From Pseudomonas brassicacearum subsp. brassicacearum (lineage in GTDB: Bacteria > Pseudomonadota > Gammaproteobacteria > Pseudomonadales > Pseudomonadaceae): DNA of 64,000 nt. Positions 21,057 to 30,031 of this stretch are shown in pieces. The notes beneath the pieces are model-generated. The model ran no database searches and was not told the origin of the DNA. It saw only the letters and a list, made by a program, of their open reading frames with translations. The first letter of the stretch is position 1, and each line of letters opens with the position of its first letter. The position numbers were made by a program, and so were the translations under genes. Where the stretch lies: assembly GCF_008801605.1 (NCBI RefSeq), contig NZ_VZPJ01000003.1, positions 472,761-536,760 of the forward strand. Direction: 5' to 3'.

Positions 21057-21979
21057 ATCATTCCCCGCCTGATTCTATTTATGGCCAACGTCAAAAGACG
21101 GCAGCATCTAACGTGTGCACGACACGGCATGACAATCGATCACGGCTGCTACGCCGCCCCCCAAGACAAACACCTTGGAAGAACTTGGCGATACAGCTCT
21201 TTATAAGAATTTCAATATGGCAGGTGGGGGGCACAACCCCTGTCCGCCCGCAGCGCAGAAGAGGTCATCAAACCAAGAACCGAAGGCCTTATGTCCGGGA
21301 CAATAAGGGCGATAGGTGGAAAGAATGTGAAAGCCTGCTTTTCCAGTCACCACAGGGGTCACCCTTGAATAATGCTGCAGATTCCCTTCTAACCATTAAC
21401 CACAACAGCAAATTAACACGACCAACCCTTATACAAATACCCACTTAAGGCTTATACAAACCAGTACTTTGGTCGCAACAGCAACGTACTTATCAAGTAC
21501 AAGATTCAAGTTGAGACTCTCTCGTTGCACGGCACTGGCCGCCACCCCGCAATGGCGACCTCGGGCAAGATATGAGCACCAGGCTACACTCCATGCGCGT
21601 CCTGCAAGGCACAACGCTCAAGCGCCTTCTTCCGCATGGATAGGGAGATTCTCATGCACAGTCTCGCAGACTACGGATATACGAAGAGACCAGCCCCCGC
21701 CCCCGCCATTCGTGCAGTGCTGCCAGCCACTGGCGACATTGAACGGCACCCTCCTGGCTGAGTATTCCCTCGGCTACCTCAAGTCCGGGAGCGGTTGATT
21801 CGCTCCGGGACCTGTTCGCGACCCAACACTTGAAAAGACTTCCCGATCAATTGCATCGGCGTAGCAGGCACAGGCGCGCCGGATTCGTGGGAGCGCAACC
21901 GTGCCCATGCACTGCGCGCGCTCTCACGTCCGAAAACAACCGCAAGGCGTCCACCCAATGTCGTGAAAAGGAGATCAAC
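21057..21979. other. 923-bp intergenic region, mostly without recognisable genes
   Basis: Upstream regions of the divergent chemoreceptor and lectin-protein genes. Open frames here lack ribosome sites or family features, apart from a possible short ORF at 21636-21761. The middle part (about 21350-21500) is AT-rich and may hold promoters. No repeat or RNA gene was recognised. Confidence 0.5.
21636..21761 (+). CDS. Possible small ORF upstream of the lectin gene
   Basis: 41 codons, beginning MDREILMHSLADYGYTK and ending in TGA at 21759-21761. The internal ATG at 21654 has GGGAG seven bases upstream. The Pro/Ala-rich middle and lack of any known relative make it weak. It could be a leader peptide for the lectin gene or noise. 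Confidence 0.2.
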   Translation: MDREILMHSLADYGYTKRPAPAPAIRAVLPATGDIERHPPG

Positions 21980-24280
21980 ATGAACAACCTGAGCGATATA
22001 GCGCTGGCAACATCCACCAACCCCAGCACCTTCCTCACGGTCCCGCTCGGCGATCCGGTCCAGGCTGACAACGGCAACATTCCACCCAACACGCGGATGC
22101 TGCCCGGCCAGTGGGCGGCAGCGGACGGTAACGGCTATGTGTTGCTGCTGCAGCCTGACGGCAACCTGGTGCTGTACCAGGTCGTCACAGGTCCCGTGGC
22201 GGCCAACAGCTCGTTCACCGGTAGCGCGATCTGGGCCACTGGCACCAACAACGGTGCCTATTTCGATGTCCAGACCGATGGCAACCTGGTCCTGGGTACC
22301 AGCGACGGCAACGTGGCATGGTCGCCCTACACCAACGGCATCGACCCTCAGGAACTGCTCGTCCAGACCGACGGCAACCTCGTGCTGTACAACACCCTCA
22401 ACCAAGCCTGCTGGGCCTCGAGCAGCAATCACTATCAGGTTTGGCCGCCGACTCGCTGGGTCAATGTGCAAAGCCACCTCGTCGCGCCCGAGAAAGGCGT
22501 GCCCTTTGTACTCACCGCCAGTTCCGACGGCGTGACGTTGAGCCCCTTCGTGGCCGATTCGCCCAACCAGATCTGGCAAGTCACCGCCGATGGACGGCTG
22601 CTCAGTCGCCTGCTCGACGGGTTGGTGTTGGGTCAGGATGCCGGCAGCAGTACGCCAATCAACACCACACAGAGTGTACCCGTCCCGGTCGAGCAGACCT
22701 GGCTCTGGGGAACGGGGCTCGGCCCCACGGCCATCCAGAACAGCGCTTCGAATCAGTATCTGAGTGTCGATATCACGGGGGGCTCGGTACAGATGCAAGA
22801 CACCGACACCTCGAGCCAATGGTACTTCATGCCGACCACGCCCCTGGACAGCATCATGGCCTTGCCGGCGTCCGACCCGGCCTTCCCGGCCTTTACGCCT
22901 GACCAACAGGCTGTCTATGACTGGATAAACAACAAACTGGCGGCCATGAACAATCAGCGCCATTTGATCCTGCGCGAGCAGTACACCAACGGCGCCAGCA
23001 CTCTGGACAATTACCGGCAAGACATGCTCGGCCTGGACTACAGCGCGTTCCCACCGCAAGTCTGGCAACCCGTAGTGGAGCAGTTGAAGTTGGAGCTCAG
23101 CGCAGCGAGCGCCGTCAACAGCCTGTTCGCCTGCTACACCAGTTTCCACACCCTGTTATTCGTGGACCAAGGAGCGCTGCTCTCCGAACTGGGCCTGGAT
23201 GCCGGCTTCGAGGACGGTGACTCGACCAATATCGGCGGCATCATCCTGGCGGTGCTCTCGGGCGTCATCTACACCGTGCTCTCGGCTGAAACGATGGAAG
23301 GCGACATCAATTATTTCGCCGTCGCGGCCAACGTTCTCCAGAGCGGCATCAATGTGGCGGTCGCGGCCCAGAGCTCGAATGTTTCTCCCAGCCTGTTCCA
23401 GGTGGCCTATGCCGACCTGTGGGGACAATTGAGCACTACCTTCGAAGGGTTGCTGGATACGTTCGACACCATGGAAACCGCCATCCTGACAGACTGGGCC
23501 AAGCTGAAAATCACCTATACGCTGATCGCCTCGACAGCGCCCGACGGATTGTTCTGGAACTCCGGTGAAACTGGAAATATGGTGAAAGCCGCCAAGCAGG
23601 GTTACGTGCTGTCGGTGATGCAGATGCTGCTGCCGGCCAAATACCAGATCTACCAATACCTGGACGTCAATAACAACCCCATCGACGGTGTGCCCGCCTA
23701 TGCGCAGTACATCACACCCGCGATCGACGGGACCTACTTCAAATACTGGATCGCCGATTCGACGGACTGGTCAATCTATCCGGAAGAAATCGCGCTCACC
23801 CAGGTCTGGGACAATGGCGGCTCGAAGGACGACTTCTTTAACAGCAGGAACGGTTGGGCGTTCGCCTTGACACGGCCCTACACCTACAGCGGCAACGCCG
23901 CCAATTACCTGGTAATCGCGCTTACCAACCTGAGCCCGAACACGCTGGTGGCCACGGTGTTCAATCCGTCCCCCACCTCCGCCGGGCCGTCCCCACAAAC
24001 CCTGTATCCCTACGAGACGGTATTGATCGAGGCCGAAGCTGCATATCCTGGTGGCGTAGCGATCACTCTCTCGATCTTCGACCCTTCCCGTGGCAACTAC
24101 CTCGACGAGCCAATCGCCTCGTTCGATGCCTTTCAGGATTACTCTGGGTTCGCGGCCGGTAATGTGCGCACCGCCAACGCCACGACGGCGGGCGATTACC
24201 AACTGTCGACACCGCTGTGCAACACGGGCGGGTACAAGCAATACCCCGGCGCTATCCAGGCCAGTATCTACCGTCCTTGA
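21980..24280 (+). CDS. Bulb-type lectin protein with large helical C-terminal domain
   Basis: 766 residues from ATG 21980 (AAGGAGA upstream). Residues about 20-150 form a monocot-type mannose-binding lectin domain with three QxDxNxVxY-like motifs (58-66, a degenerate one at 98-106, 129-137). Residues about 165-285 look like a beta-trefoil (IWQVTADGRLLSRLLDGLVLG, QYLSVDITGGSVQMQD). Residues about 300-640 are predicted helical, with two hydrophobic stretches (418-436 and 447-463) that could form a pore hairpin. A beta-rich tail follows. No signal peptide is seen. It is larger than LlpA-type lectin bacteriocins. A carbohydrate-targeted toxin is an inference only. Confidence 0.75.
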   Translation: MNNLSDIALATSTNPSTFLTVPLGDPVQADNGNIPPNTRMLPGQWAAADGNGYVLLLQPDGNLVLYQVVTGPVAANSSFTGSAIWATGTNNGAYFDVQTDGNLVLGTSDGNVAWSPYTNGIDPQELLVQTDGNLVLYNTLNQACWASSSNHYQVWPPTRWVNVQSHLVAPEKGVPFVLTASSDGVTLSPFVADSPNQIWQVTADGRLLSRLLDGLVLGQDAGSSTPINTTQSVPVPVEQTWLWGTGLGPTAIQNSASNQYLSVDITGGSVQMQDTDTSSQWYFMPTTPLDSIMALPASDPAFPAFTPDQQAVYDWINNKLAAMNNQRHLILREQYTNGASTLDNYRQDMLGLDYSAFPPQVWQPVVEQLKLELSAASAVNSLFACYTSFHTLLFVDQGALLSELGLDAGFEDGDSTNIGGIILAVLSGVIYTVLSAETMEGDINYFAVAANVLQSGINVAVAAQSSNVSPSLFQVAYADLWGQLSTTFEGLLDTFDTMETAILTDWAKLKITYTLIASTAPDGLFWNSGETGNMVKAAKQGYVLSVMQMLLPAKYQIYQYLDVNNNPIDGVPAYAQYITPAIDGTYFKYWIADSTDWSIYPEEIALTQVWDNGGSKDDFFNSRNGWAFALTRPYTYSGNAANYLVIALTNLSPNTLVATVFNPSPTSAGPSPQTLYPYETVLIEAEAAYPGGVAITLSIFDPSRGNYLDEPIASFDAFQDYSGFAAGNVRTANATTAGDYQLSTPLCNTGGYKQYPGAIQASIYRP

Positions 24281-24395
24281 GGGGTGAATCGCAGGCATGA
24301 GGAGCGGGAGTTCCGCTCGAAGAAAAAGCCGTGTTGATCGGCGGGCTTGCTCCGAAGGCGTTGGGTCGGTTTGCATTGATACAGGATGTGCCGAC

Positions 24396-24495
24396 GCCTT
24401 CGCGAGCAAGCTCGCTCCCACAGGTTTTTGTGTCGTGTGCAGATGGCCGAGAACACCCACCAACCCATGTGGGAGCGGGCTTGCTCGCGAAGGCG
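24396..24495. repeat. REPIN pair
   Basis: Inverted REPs at 24396-24424 and 24469-24495 (GAGCAAGCTCGCTCCCAC and its inverse with one change) lie between the convergent lectin-protein and MFS genes. Confidence 0.88.
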
Positions 24496-24523
24496 TCGGC
24501 TCAGCTACATGGATCTTCTCGCC

Positions 24524-25753
24524 TCAAGCCTTTCGAGTCCTCGGCAAGAAAATCGCCAACACCCCGAACAGCGGCAGGAACGAGCACAACCAGTACACAT
24601 ACTCGATGCCACGGATGTCCGCCAGGTGCCCCAGCAGCGCGGCGCCAATCCCGCCGAAACCGAACATCAGCCCGAAGAACACACCGGCGATCATCCCGAC
24701 ATTGCCCGGTACCAGTTCCTGGGCATACACCACGATGGCCGAGAACGCCGAGGCCAGGATGAAGCCGATGACCACGCTGAGGATGCTGGTCCACAACAGG
24801 TCGACATGAGGCAGGATCAGGGTGAACGGTGCCACGCCGAGGATCGAGAACCAGATCACCGCCTTGCGCCCGATCCTGTCGCCAATCGGTCCACCGAAGA
24901 AGGTCCCCGCCGCCACCGCCCCGAGAAACAGGAACAGGTGCAACTGCGAAGAGGCCACCGACAGGTCGAACTTCTCGATCAGATAGAACGTGAAGTAGCT
25001 GGTGAAACTGGCCATGTAGAAATACTTGGAAAACACCAGCAGCCCCAGCACCACCAGCGCACTCAAGACCCGTCCCTTGGATAGGCCATGCGTGGCCGCC
25101 TGGCCTTGCTTGAGTTTGAACAGGTTCAGGTGGTTGGCGTACCAACGGCTGATGCGGTACAGCACGAACAGCGCAAACAGGGCGAACAACCCGAACCAGG
25201 CCACATTGCCTTGCCCATAGGGAATGATGATCGCCGCCGCCAGCAGCGGGCCAAAGGCTGAGCCGGCGTTACCGCCCACCTGGAAGGTCGATTGCGCCAG
25301 CCCGTAGCGGCCGCCCGAGGCCAATCGCGCCACCCGCGACGCTTCCGGATGAAAGGTCGACGAGCCAATCCCGATCAACGCCGCCGCCAACAGGATCAAG
25401 GCAAAACTGCCGACCATGGACATCATCACGATGCCGATCAGCGTGCACACCGTCCCAGCCGGCAGCAGCCAGGGCTTGGGGTGCCGGTCAGTGTGATAGC
25501 CGACCCAAGGCTGCAACAAAGAGGCGGTCAACTGGAACGTCAGCGTGATCAAGCCAACCTGCGTGAACGTCAGGCCATAGCTATCCTTGAGCATTGGATA
25601 AATCGAGGGCAGCACGGCCTGGATCAAGTCATTGATCAGGTGCGCCAGCGCCACGGCACCGATGATCCGCATGACCAACGGGCTGCTTTGCGCAGTGGCG
25701 GCAACGGCTGGGGTCTCGGCCTGGGTATTGCTGATAGCCATGGGAGTTTCCAT
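24524..25753 (-). CDS. MFS transporter, fosmidomycin-resistance (Fsr/AbaF) type
   Basis: 409 residues from ATG 25753 (METPMAISN); the ATGs at 25741 and 25786 are alternatives with no decisive ribosome site. Twelve hydrophobic helices. Typical Fsr segments include HLINDLIQAVLPSIYPML, GYHTDRHPKPW and GIGSSTFHPEASRVARLASGGRYGLAQSTFQVGGNAG. Members export fosmidomycin or fosfomycin-like compounds by proton antiport. The substrate here is not shown. Monocistronic between a REPIN and a 320-base spacer. Confidence 0.87.
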   Translation of the reverse strand: METPMAISNTQAETPAVAATAQSSPLVMRIIGAVALAHLINDLIQAVLPSIYPMLKDSYGLTFTQVGLITLTFQLTASLLQPWVGYHTDRHPKPWLLPAGTVCTLIGIVMMSMVGSFALILLAAALIGIGSSTFHPEASRVARLASGGRYGLAQSTFQVGGNAGSAFGPLLAAAIIIPYGQGNVAWFGLFALFALFVLYRISRWYANHLNLFKLKQGQAATHGLSKGRVLSALVVLGLLVFSKYFYMASFTSYFTFYLIEKFDLSVASSQLHLFLFLGAVAAGTFFGGPIGDRIGRKAVIWFSILGVAPFTLILPHVDLLWTSILSVVIGFILASAFSAIVVYAQELVPGNVGMIAGVFFGLMFGFGGIGAALLGHLADIRGIEYVYWLCSFLPLFGVLAIFLPRTRKA

Positions 25754-26073
25754 ACGACAGAGGGTGCACACGGGCAGGTGCGTCAATGTGCCATTTTTCG
25801 GTGCAGCAAGGCTATCCCCTTAGCTAGCTATCGACCTCGAAAAATTGCCGAAATCCAAGGTGATAGCCCTACGCCATGGTCTGAATCTTGCCTTGTTAAT
25901 GGCCTACAACGCGGCTCCTTACAAAGGGGACCGAGAATGGGAAGTTTCGCTACAGAGCTGGCCTACCGAGCCGATTTGGACAAACTTTCGAGGCCTTTTA
26001 AAAGGGCACCTGTTTCAGCACTTGTGTAGAAAACGCACAAAAATAGTGCAATGGTGTTCAGGGGAGTATGGGC

Positions 26074-28131
26074 ATGCAGGCTTTTCTATCACCGGGAATC
26101 AGGTTGTTGGGGCATTTCGGCTTCGCCCGCAAATTCCAATTGCTGTTCCTGCTTTTTATCCTGCCGCTCATGGGCAGCCTGTGGCTCATCGGCCAGGACT
26201 ATCGCGACAAACTCAGCCTGATTTCCGGGGAACGCGCCGGGGTGCGCCAATTGCTGGCCCTGGATAACCTGGACAACCTGCTCACCGCCCAGCGCAACCG
26301 CGCCGCCCGCTGGCGCGCCACCGAAACCAATCGGCAGCCGACACCCGCGACGCTGGCCGCCATGGCGGCGTATGACGCAGTGCAACCGGCCCTTACCCAG
26401 GCCGCCAGTGACCTGGGCAACGCCCTGCAAACCGAAGGGGCCGAGGCCGATACCCTCGCCCGCTATCAAGCCCTGCAAACCAGCCTCAACGGCCTGGATT
26501 CGAAGAGCCTGGGCAGCGTGGGCTGGTGGCCGGATGGCTACGACCGCTTCACCGCTGCCCTCAGCGCCCTGCAAGCCTTGCGCGAGCAGATGGTCATGGA
26601 CAACCGCCTGACCCTCGCCTCCTGGCTGGAAACGTATTTGCTGACGCAGATTTCCACTCAGCAGACGCCGGACCTGATCGAACGGGTCGGTCGCCTGGCC
26701 AGCGTTGGACAAGCTTCCGTGGTATCAGGCCAGTTCACGTTGCAGAGTCGCCTGCAACTGCGGGACCTGCGCAGCCGTATCGGCGACGCCCGGGACCAGT
26801 TGGTCAAGACCGGAGCGCTGCTGGAAACCCGCCTGCCCAGCGATCTGCAAACCTGGGCCGGACAATACCAGGGCAGCCTCAAGCACTTGGATGCCGGCCT
26901 GAAAGTGTTGGATGACGGCGTGTTCGGCGGTTCCATCAATCTCAAGCCCGAAGACTTCGAGAAACACATGGACGCCCTCCTCGTCGACCTGGCGACCCTG
27001 CGGCAACAGTCACTGGTGGCACTGGATACGCGGCTGGACCACTACCACGGTTCGGCGATTCGCCAGTTCACCCTGGTAGCAACGGTACTGGGCTGCCTGC
27101 TGCTGGCGGCGCTGTATCTTTTTGTTTGCCTGCAAGCGTCGATCCGGCGCAGCGCCAGCGGCATCACCCTGCTGGCCGAAGCCCTGCGCGACGGAAATCT
27201 CAGCTTGCAAGTGCCAGTGCAAGGACGCGATGAACTGGCGGCCATCAGCACCGCCCTCAACGTCGCCGTGGTGCAGCTGCGCAACAGCCTGCTGGGGGTG
27301 GACCACGAAACGTTGCAGTTGAGCAACGCCGTACGCACCCTCAATACCCACTCCAGCGGCGCCCTGGGCGAAGTCGAAGCCCAGCAGATGCAGATCAGCC
27401 AGATCGCTGCCGCCGCAACACAACTGGCCGCCACCTCCCAGGGCGTGGCGAAGAGTTGTGAACAGGCCTCCGATAGCGCCCAGCAGACCCGCCGCATCGC
27501 CACCGACAGCAGCCGCGACAGCCAACGCACCACGGCCAGCATCCAGCAGCTCAACCAGCGCCTCAACGAAACCGCCGCCGCATTGGGGCGGGTCAGCGAA
27601 CAGGGGCAACAGATCCAACTGGTGGTCGATACCATTCGTGGCGTGGCCGAGCAGACCAATCTTTTGGCCCTCAATGCCGCCATCGAAGCCGCTCGCGCCG
27701 GGGAACAGGGCCGTGGTTTCGCGGTGGTGGCCGACGAGGTGCGCAGCCTGTCGCAACGCACCCAATCCTCCACGCAACAGATTGCCGCCACCGTCGACAG
27801 CCTGCGCGCCACGGTCAACGAAGCCGTCAGCCTGATGGAAGCCGCCTGCGGCCAGGCCCAGACCGACGCCCAAGCAGTCACCGGCCTTGGCGAACGGCTG
27901 GGAGAAATAGCCAGCGCGGTGCAAAGCGTCACCGACACCCTGGCGCAAATCGCCACCGCCGTGGATGAGCAAGCCAGCACCGCCGACGAGGTCAGCGGCA
28001 ATATCCAGCAGGTCGACCAGGCAGCGATGCGTTTGCTTGAAGGCGCAAGGGCCGTGAACCTGGCGGCGGATACCCTGAGCCAGGGAAGCCGGGCCCTGAG
28101 TGCCAACACAGGGAGATTTCAGCTCGGTTGA
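26074..28131 (+). CDS. Methyl-accepting chemotaxis protein, helical periplasmic domain
   Basis: 685 residues from ATG 26074, placed seven bases after GGGGAG; ATG 26068 is too close to it. TM1 at about 20-42, a long periplasmic helical domain (about 45-330), TM2 at about 335-355, a HAMP-like segment (LLAEALRDGNLSLQVPVQGRDELAAI), and the signalling tip [21 protein letters not shown]. The periplasmic part has no Cache features and resembles four-helix or HBM-like sensors. The ligand is unknown. Ends about 100 bases before tRNA-Met. Confidence 0.9.
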   Translation: MQAFLSPGIRLLGHFGFARKFQLLFLLFILPLMGSLWLIGQDYRDKLSLISGERAGVRQLLALDNLDNLLTAQRNRAARWRATETNRQPTPATLAAMAAYDAVQPALTQAASDLGNALQTEGAEADTLARYQALQTSLNGLDSKSLGSVGWWPDGYDRFTAALSALQALREQMVMDNRLTLASWLETYLLTQISTQQTPDLIERVGRLASVGQASVVSGQFTLQSRLQLRDLRSRIGDARDQLVKTGALLETRLPSDLQTWAGQYQGSLKHLDAGLKVLDDGVFGGSINLKPEDFEKHMDALLVDLATLRQQSLVALDTRLDHYHGSAIRQFTLVATVLGCLLLAALYLFVCLQASIRRSASGITLLAEALRDGNLSLQVPVQGRDELAAISTALNVAVVQLRNSLLGVDHETLQLSNAVRTLNTHSSGALGEVEAQQMQISQIAAAATQLAATSQGVAKSCEQASDSAQQTRRIATDSSRDSQRTTASIQQLNQRLNETAAALGRVSEQGQQIQLVVDTIRGVAEQTNLLALNAAIEAARAGEQGRGFAVVADEVRSLSQRTQSSTQQIAATVDSLRATVNEAVSLMEAACGQAQTDAQAVTGLGERLGEIASAVQSVTDTLAQIATAVDEQASTADEVSGNIQQVDQAAMRLLEGARAVNLAADTLSQGSRALSANTGRFQLG

Positions 28132-28194
28132 TAGCGATTTGCAGCGAGGATTGTTAAGCGGTTGAAAGCGCAGAGAAATATTTCAGATTTACGC

Positions 28195-28223
28195 TTGACA
28201 CATCTTCGTTACCGGCGAATAAT
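28195..28223 (+). promoter_or_regulatory. Sigma70 promoter of tRNA-Met
   Basis: TTGACA at 28195-28200, a 17-base spacer, and AATAAT at 28218-28223, followed by a GC-rich discriminator as in stable-RNA promoters. The tRNA begins 12 bases downstream. Confidence 0.75.
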
Positions 28224-28234
28224 GCGCGCCACTT

Positions 28235-28311
28235 GGCTACATAGCTCAGTTGGTTAGAGCATAGCATTCATAATGCTGGGGTCCGGGGTTCAAGTCCCTG
28301 TGTAGCCACCA
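28235..28311 (+). tRNA. tRNA-Met (CAT, elongator type)
   Basis: The acceptor GGCTACA (28235-28241) pairs with TGTAGCC (28301-28307), then A and an encoded CCA. Anticodon loop TTCATAA gives CAT. A fully paired acceptor indicates elongator rather than initiator Met. The 3' end is the integration site of the element that follows. Confidence 0.97.
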
Positions 28312-28316
28312 AGTAC
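28306..28316. repeat. attL core
   Basis: CCACCAAGTAC, covering the end of the tRNA acceptor and CCA; identical to 45235-45245. Confidence 0.85.
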
Positions 28317-28357
28317 CTGTTTACAGATGTCTCCATGAGTCTCTAAACAACCTCAAG

Positions 28358-28387
28358 AAGCCCGCCTAGTGCGGGCTTTCTTGTTTT
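28358..28387 (+). terminator. Terminator supplied by the element behind tRNA-Met
   Basis: AAGCCCGC (28358-28365), loop CTAGT, GCGGGCTT (28371-28378), then TCTTGTTTTT. It lies inside the element and would restore termination of the tRNA after integration. Confidence 0.85.
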
Positions 28388-28425
28388 TGGCTGTCCACCT
28401 CTATCTACCCCTACCCTTCCCCACC

Positions 28426-28475
28426 GTGTATGCCCACGTGTATGCTTCAGAACTAATTGAACTGGAGGCATACAC
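28426..28475. promoter_or_regulatory. GTGTATGC repeats upstream of integrase (putative arm-type sites)
   Basis: GTGTATGC occurs at 28426-28433 and 28438-28445 in direct orientation and inverted at 28468-28475, overlapping the integrase translation start region. The same octamer recurs near attR (45145-45152, with a one-base variant at 45157-45164). The position at both ends suggests integrase or excisionase binding and autoregulation. Confidence 0.55.
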
Positions 28476-28477
28476 GG

Positions 28478-29719
28478 ATGAAGCGCGCCGATATCAAGCG
28501 ACGTCCTCTCGCTGATACAACACTTTCCAGCCTGGAGCCTGAGGCCGGGGCATACCGCGAACTAGATAGTCCTGGGCTGTATTTCAGAGTCAAACCAAAC
28601 GGCCAAAAATCTTGGGAATTGCGCTACAAGAAACCGGACGGCAAATGGTCTTGGCTAGGTCTCGGCGGCTATCCAGAAGTAAGCGGCGCCTTCGCTCGAC
28701 AGAAAGCGGCAGAGCTGCGAGCAGACGCCTCAGAAGGCAAGAACCCAATTATCTCCAAGAAGGCTCGTCAGGCGGCTGACATTGACGCAGCCAATGACAC
28801 CTTCGAATCACTAGCCAGGGAATGGCATACGTCTCGCCTCAGCGGCTGGGATGCCGGGACTGCCAAAAGGATACTCGGCGCACTCGAACGCCACGTGTTC
28901 CCTTCGCTCGGTAAACGTTCCTATACCTCGATCATGTCTATGGAGTGGATGGAGCTATTGAGAGGACTTGAGCGCCAGGGGATATTGGAACAGATGAGTC
29001 GCGTGAGGGCTTACTGCAAAGATATCTATGACCTGGCTCGCGTGACTGGCAGAGCCGTCAACAATCCCTTGGAGGGCGTGCATAAGTTTCTGTCATCAGG
29101 AAAGGCAGAGAACTACGCTCATGTTTCTCCTGACGAGCTCCCTGGGTTACTTCGAGCTATAAACTCCTATCCGCATGCCAAAGATGTTCAGCTTGGCCTG
29201 CGGCTGTTGACCCTGATGGCAGTCCGTCCTAGCGAACTTCGCGAAGCTCATTGGGCAGAGTTCGACTTCGACAAGAAACTGTGGACAGTTCCTGTCGAAC
29301 GCAAGGGGCGTAAAAAAGGCCGCGAACATCTGGTGCCGCTATGCACTCAAGCTGTAGATGCCCTATTGGAGCTTCGGCAACTTACCGGGGCATACCCTCT
29401 CCTGTTTCCAGGTAGAAGCGACCGCACCAAACCCCGAAGCGACACCGTATTTCTCATGGCACTAAGGCGCCTTGGTTACGAAGGCCGCCAGACCGGTCAT
29501 GGCTTCCGCCACATCGCCAGCACCATCCTCAACGAGCATGGTTACCCCGCTGACCATATCGAGGCCCAACTCAGTCACAAGGCACAAGGTGTCAGGGGGA
29601 TTTACAACAAAGCCCAGTACCTTGAACAGCGCATAAAGATGATGCAGTGGTATGCCGATCACCTTGATAGCTTGCAGAAAGGGAATGTCGTACAAGGTCA
29701 ATTCGGGCAAACGGCTTGA
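28478..29719 (+). CDS. Tyrosine recombinase integrase (P4/DUF4102 type)
   Basis: 413 residues from ATG 28478, with GGAGG nine bases upstream. The N-terminal DUF4102 arm-binding domain (about 1-100, with YFRVKPNGQKSWELRY) is followed by a core-binding and a catalytic domain. Catalytic residues are in place: R250 (RPSELR), H341xxR344 (HGFRH), H367 and nucleophile Y376. Catalyses integration at the tRNA-Met 3' end. The frame is intact, so the element may still be mobile. Confidence 0.96.
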   Translation: MKRADIKRRPLADTTLSSLEPEAGAYRELDSPGLYFRVKPNGQKSWELRYKKPDGKWSWLGLGGYPEVSGAFARQKAAELRADASEGKNPIISKKARQAADIDAANDTFESLAREWHTSRLSGWDAGTAKRILGALERHVFPSLGKRSYTSIMSMEWMELLRGLERQGILEQMSRVRAYCKDIYDLARVTGRAVNNPLEGVHKFLSSGKAENYAHVSPDELPGLLRAINSYPHAKDVQLGLRLLTLMAVRPSELREAHWAEFDFDKKLWTVPVERKGRKKGREHLVPLCTQAVDALLELRQLTGAYPLLFPGRSDRTKPRSDTVFLMALRRLGYEGRQTGHGFRHIASTILNEHGYPADHIEAQLSHKAQGVRGIYNKAQYLEQRIKMMQWYADHLDSLQKGNVVQGQFGQTA

Positions 29720-29749
29720 GCACGCAATTATTAACTATGCAAAAACCAT

Positions 29750-29917
29750 GTGTTCCGCGTGTTCCGCGTGTTCCGCGTGTTCCGCGTGTTCCATGTGTTC
29801 CATGTGTTCCATGTGTTCCAGAATCGCCGAACGCCCATATATCTGGGGCTTTGACACCCGGAACACTTTCAGTGAGCACCCGGAACACATCTACGAAGAC
29901 ATACAAATGGTGTTCCG
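29750..29917. repeat. Left iteron array (9-bp tandem repeats)
   Basis: Eight head-to-tail 9-mers at 29750-29821: four GTGTTCCGC, three GTGTTCCAT, one GTGTTCCAG. They are followed by scattered copies of GGAACAC (about 29870 and 29882) and GTGTTCC (29910). Short frames reading through the array give Val-Pro-Arg or Cys-Ser-Ala repeats and look non-coding. The design is that of Rep-binding iterons at a replication origin. Confidence 0.85.
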
Positions 29918-30031
29918 GTTTGAGCAACGCTTCCAGACGGCCCTCCTGTCCTCTGGTGGCTTCTGCCCAGCGGGGCCGGGCGCAATCGCTCGCGTTTTCC
30001 GGTCGCAGCAACGGGGCGCTGGGGTTGAGCG

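Noticed and set aside
21113..21448. 111-residue frame upstream of the lectin gene
   Set aside because: No ribosome site and biased, low-complexity composition; lies in what should be promoter sequence.
29750..29821. CRISPR array
   Set aside because: Units are 9 bp, directly tandem and without spacers; no cas genes are present.
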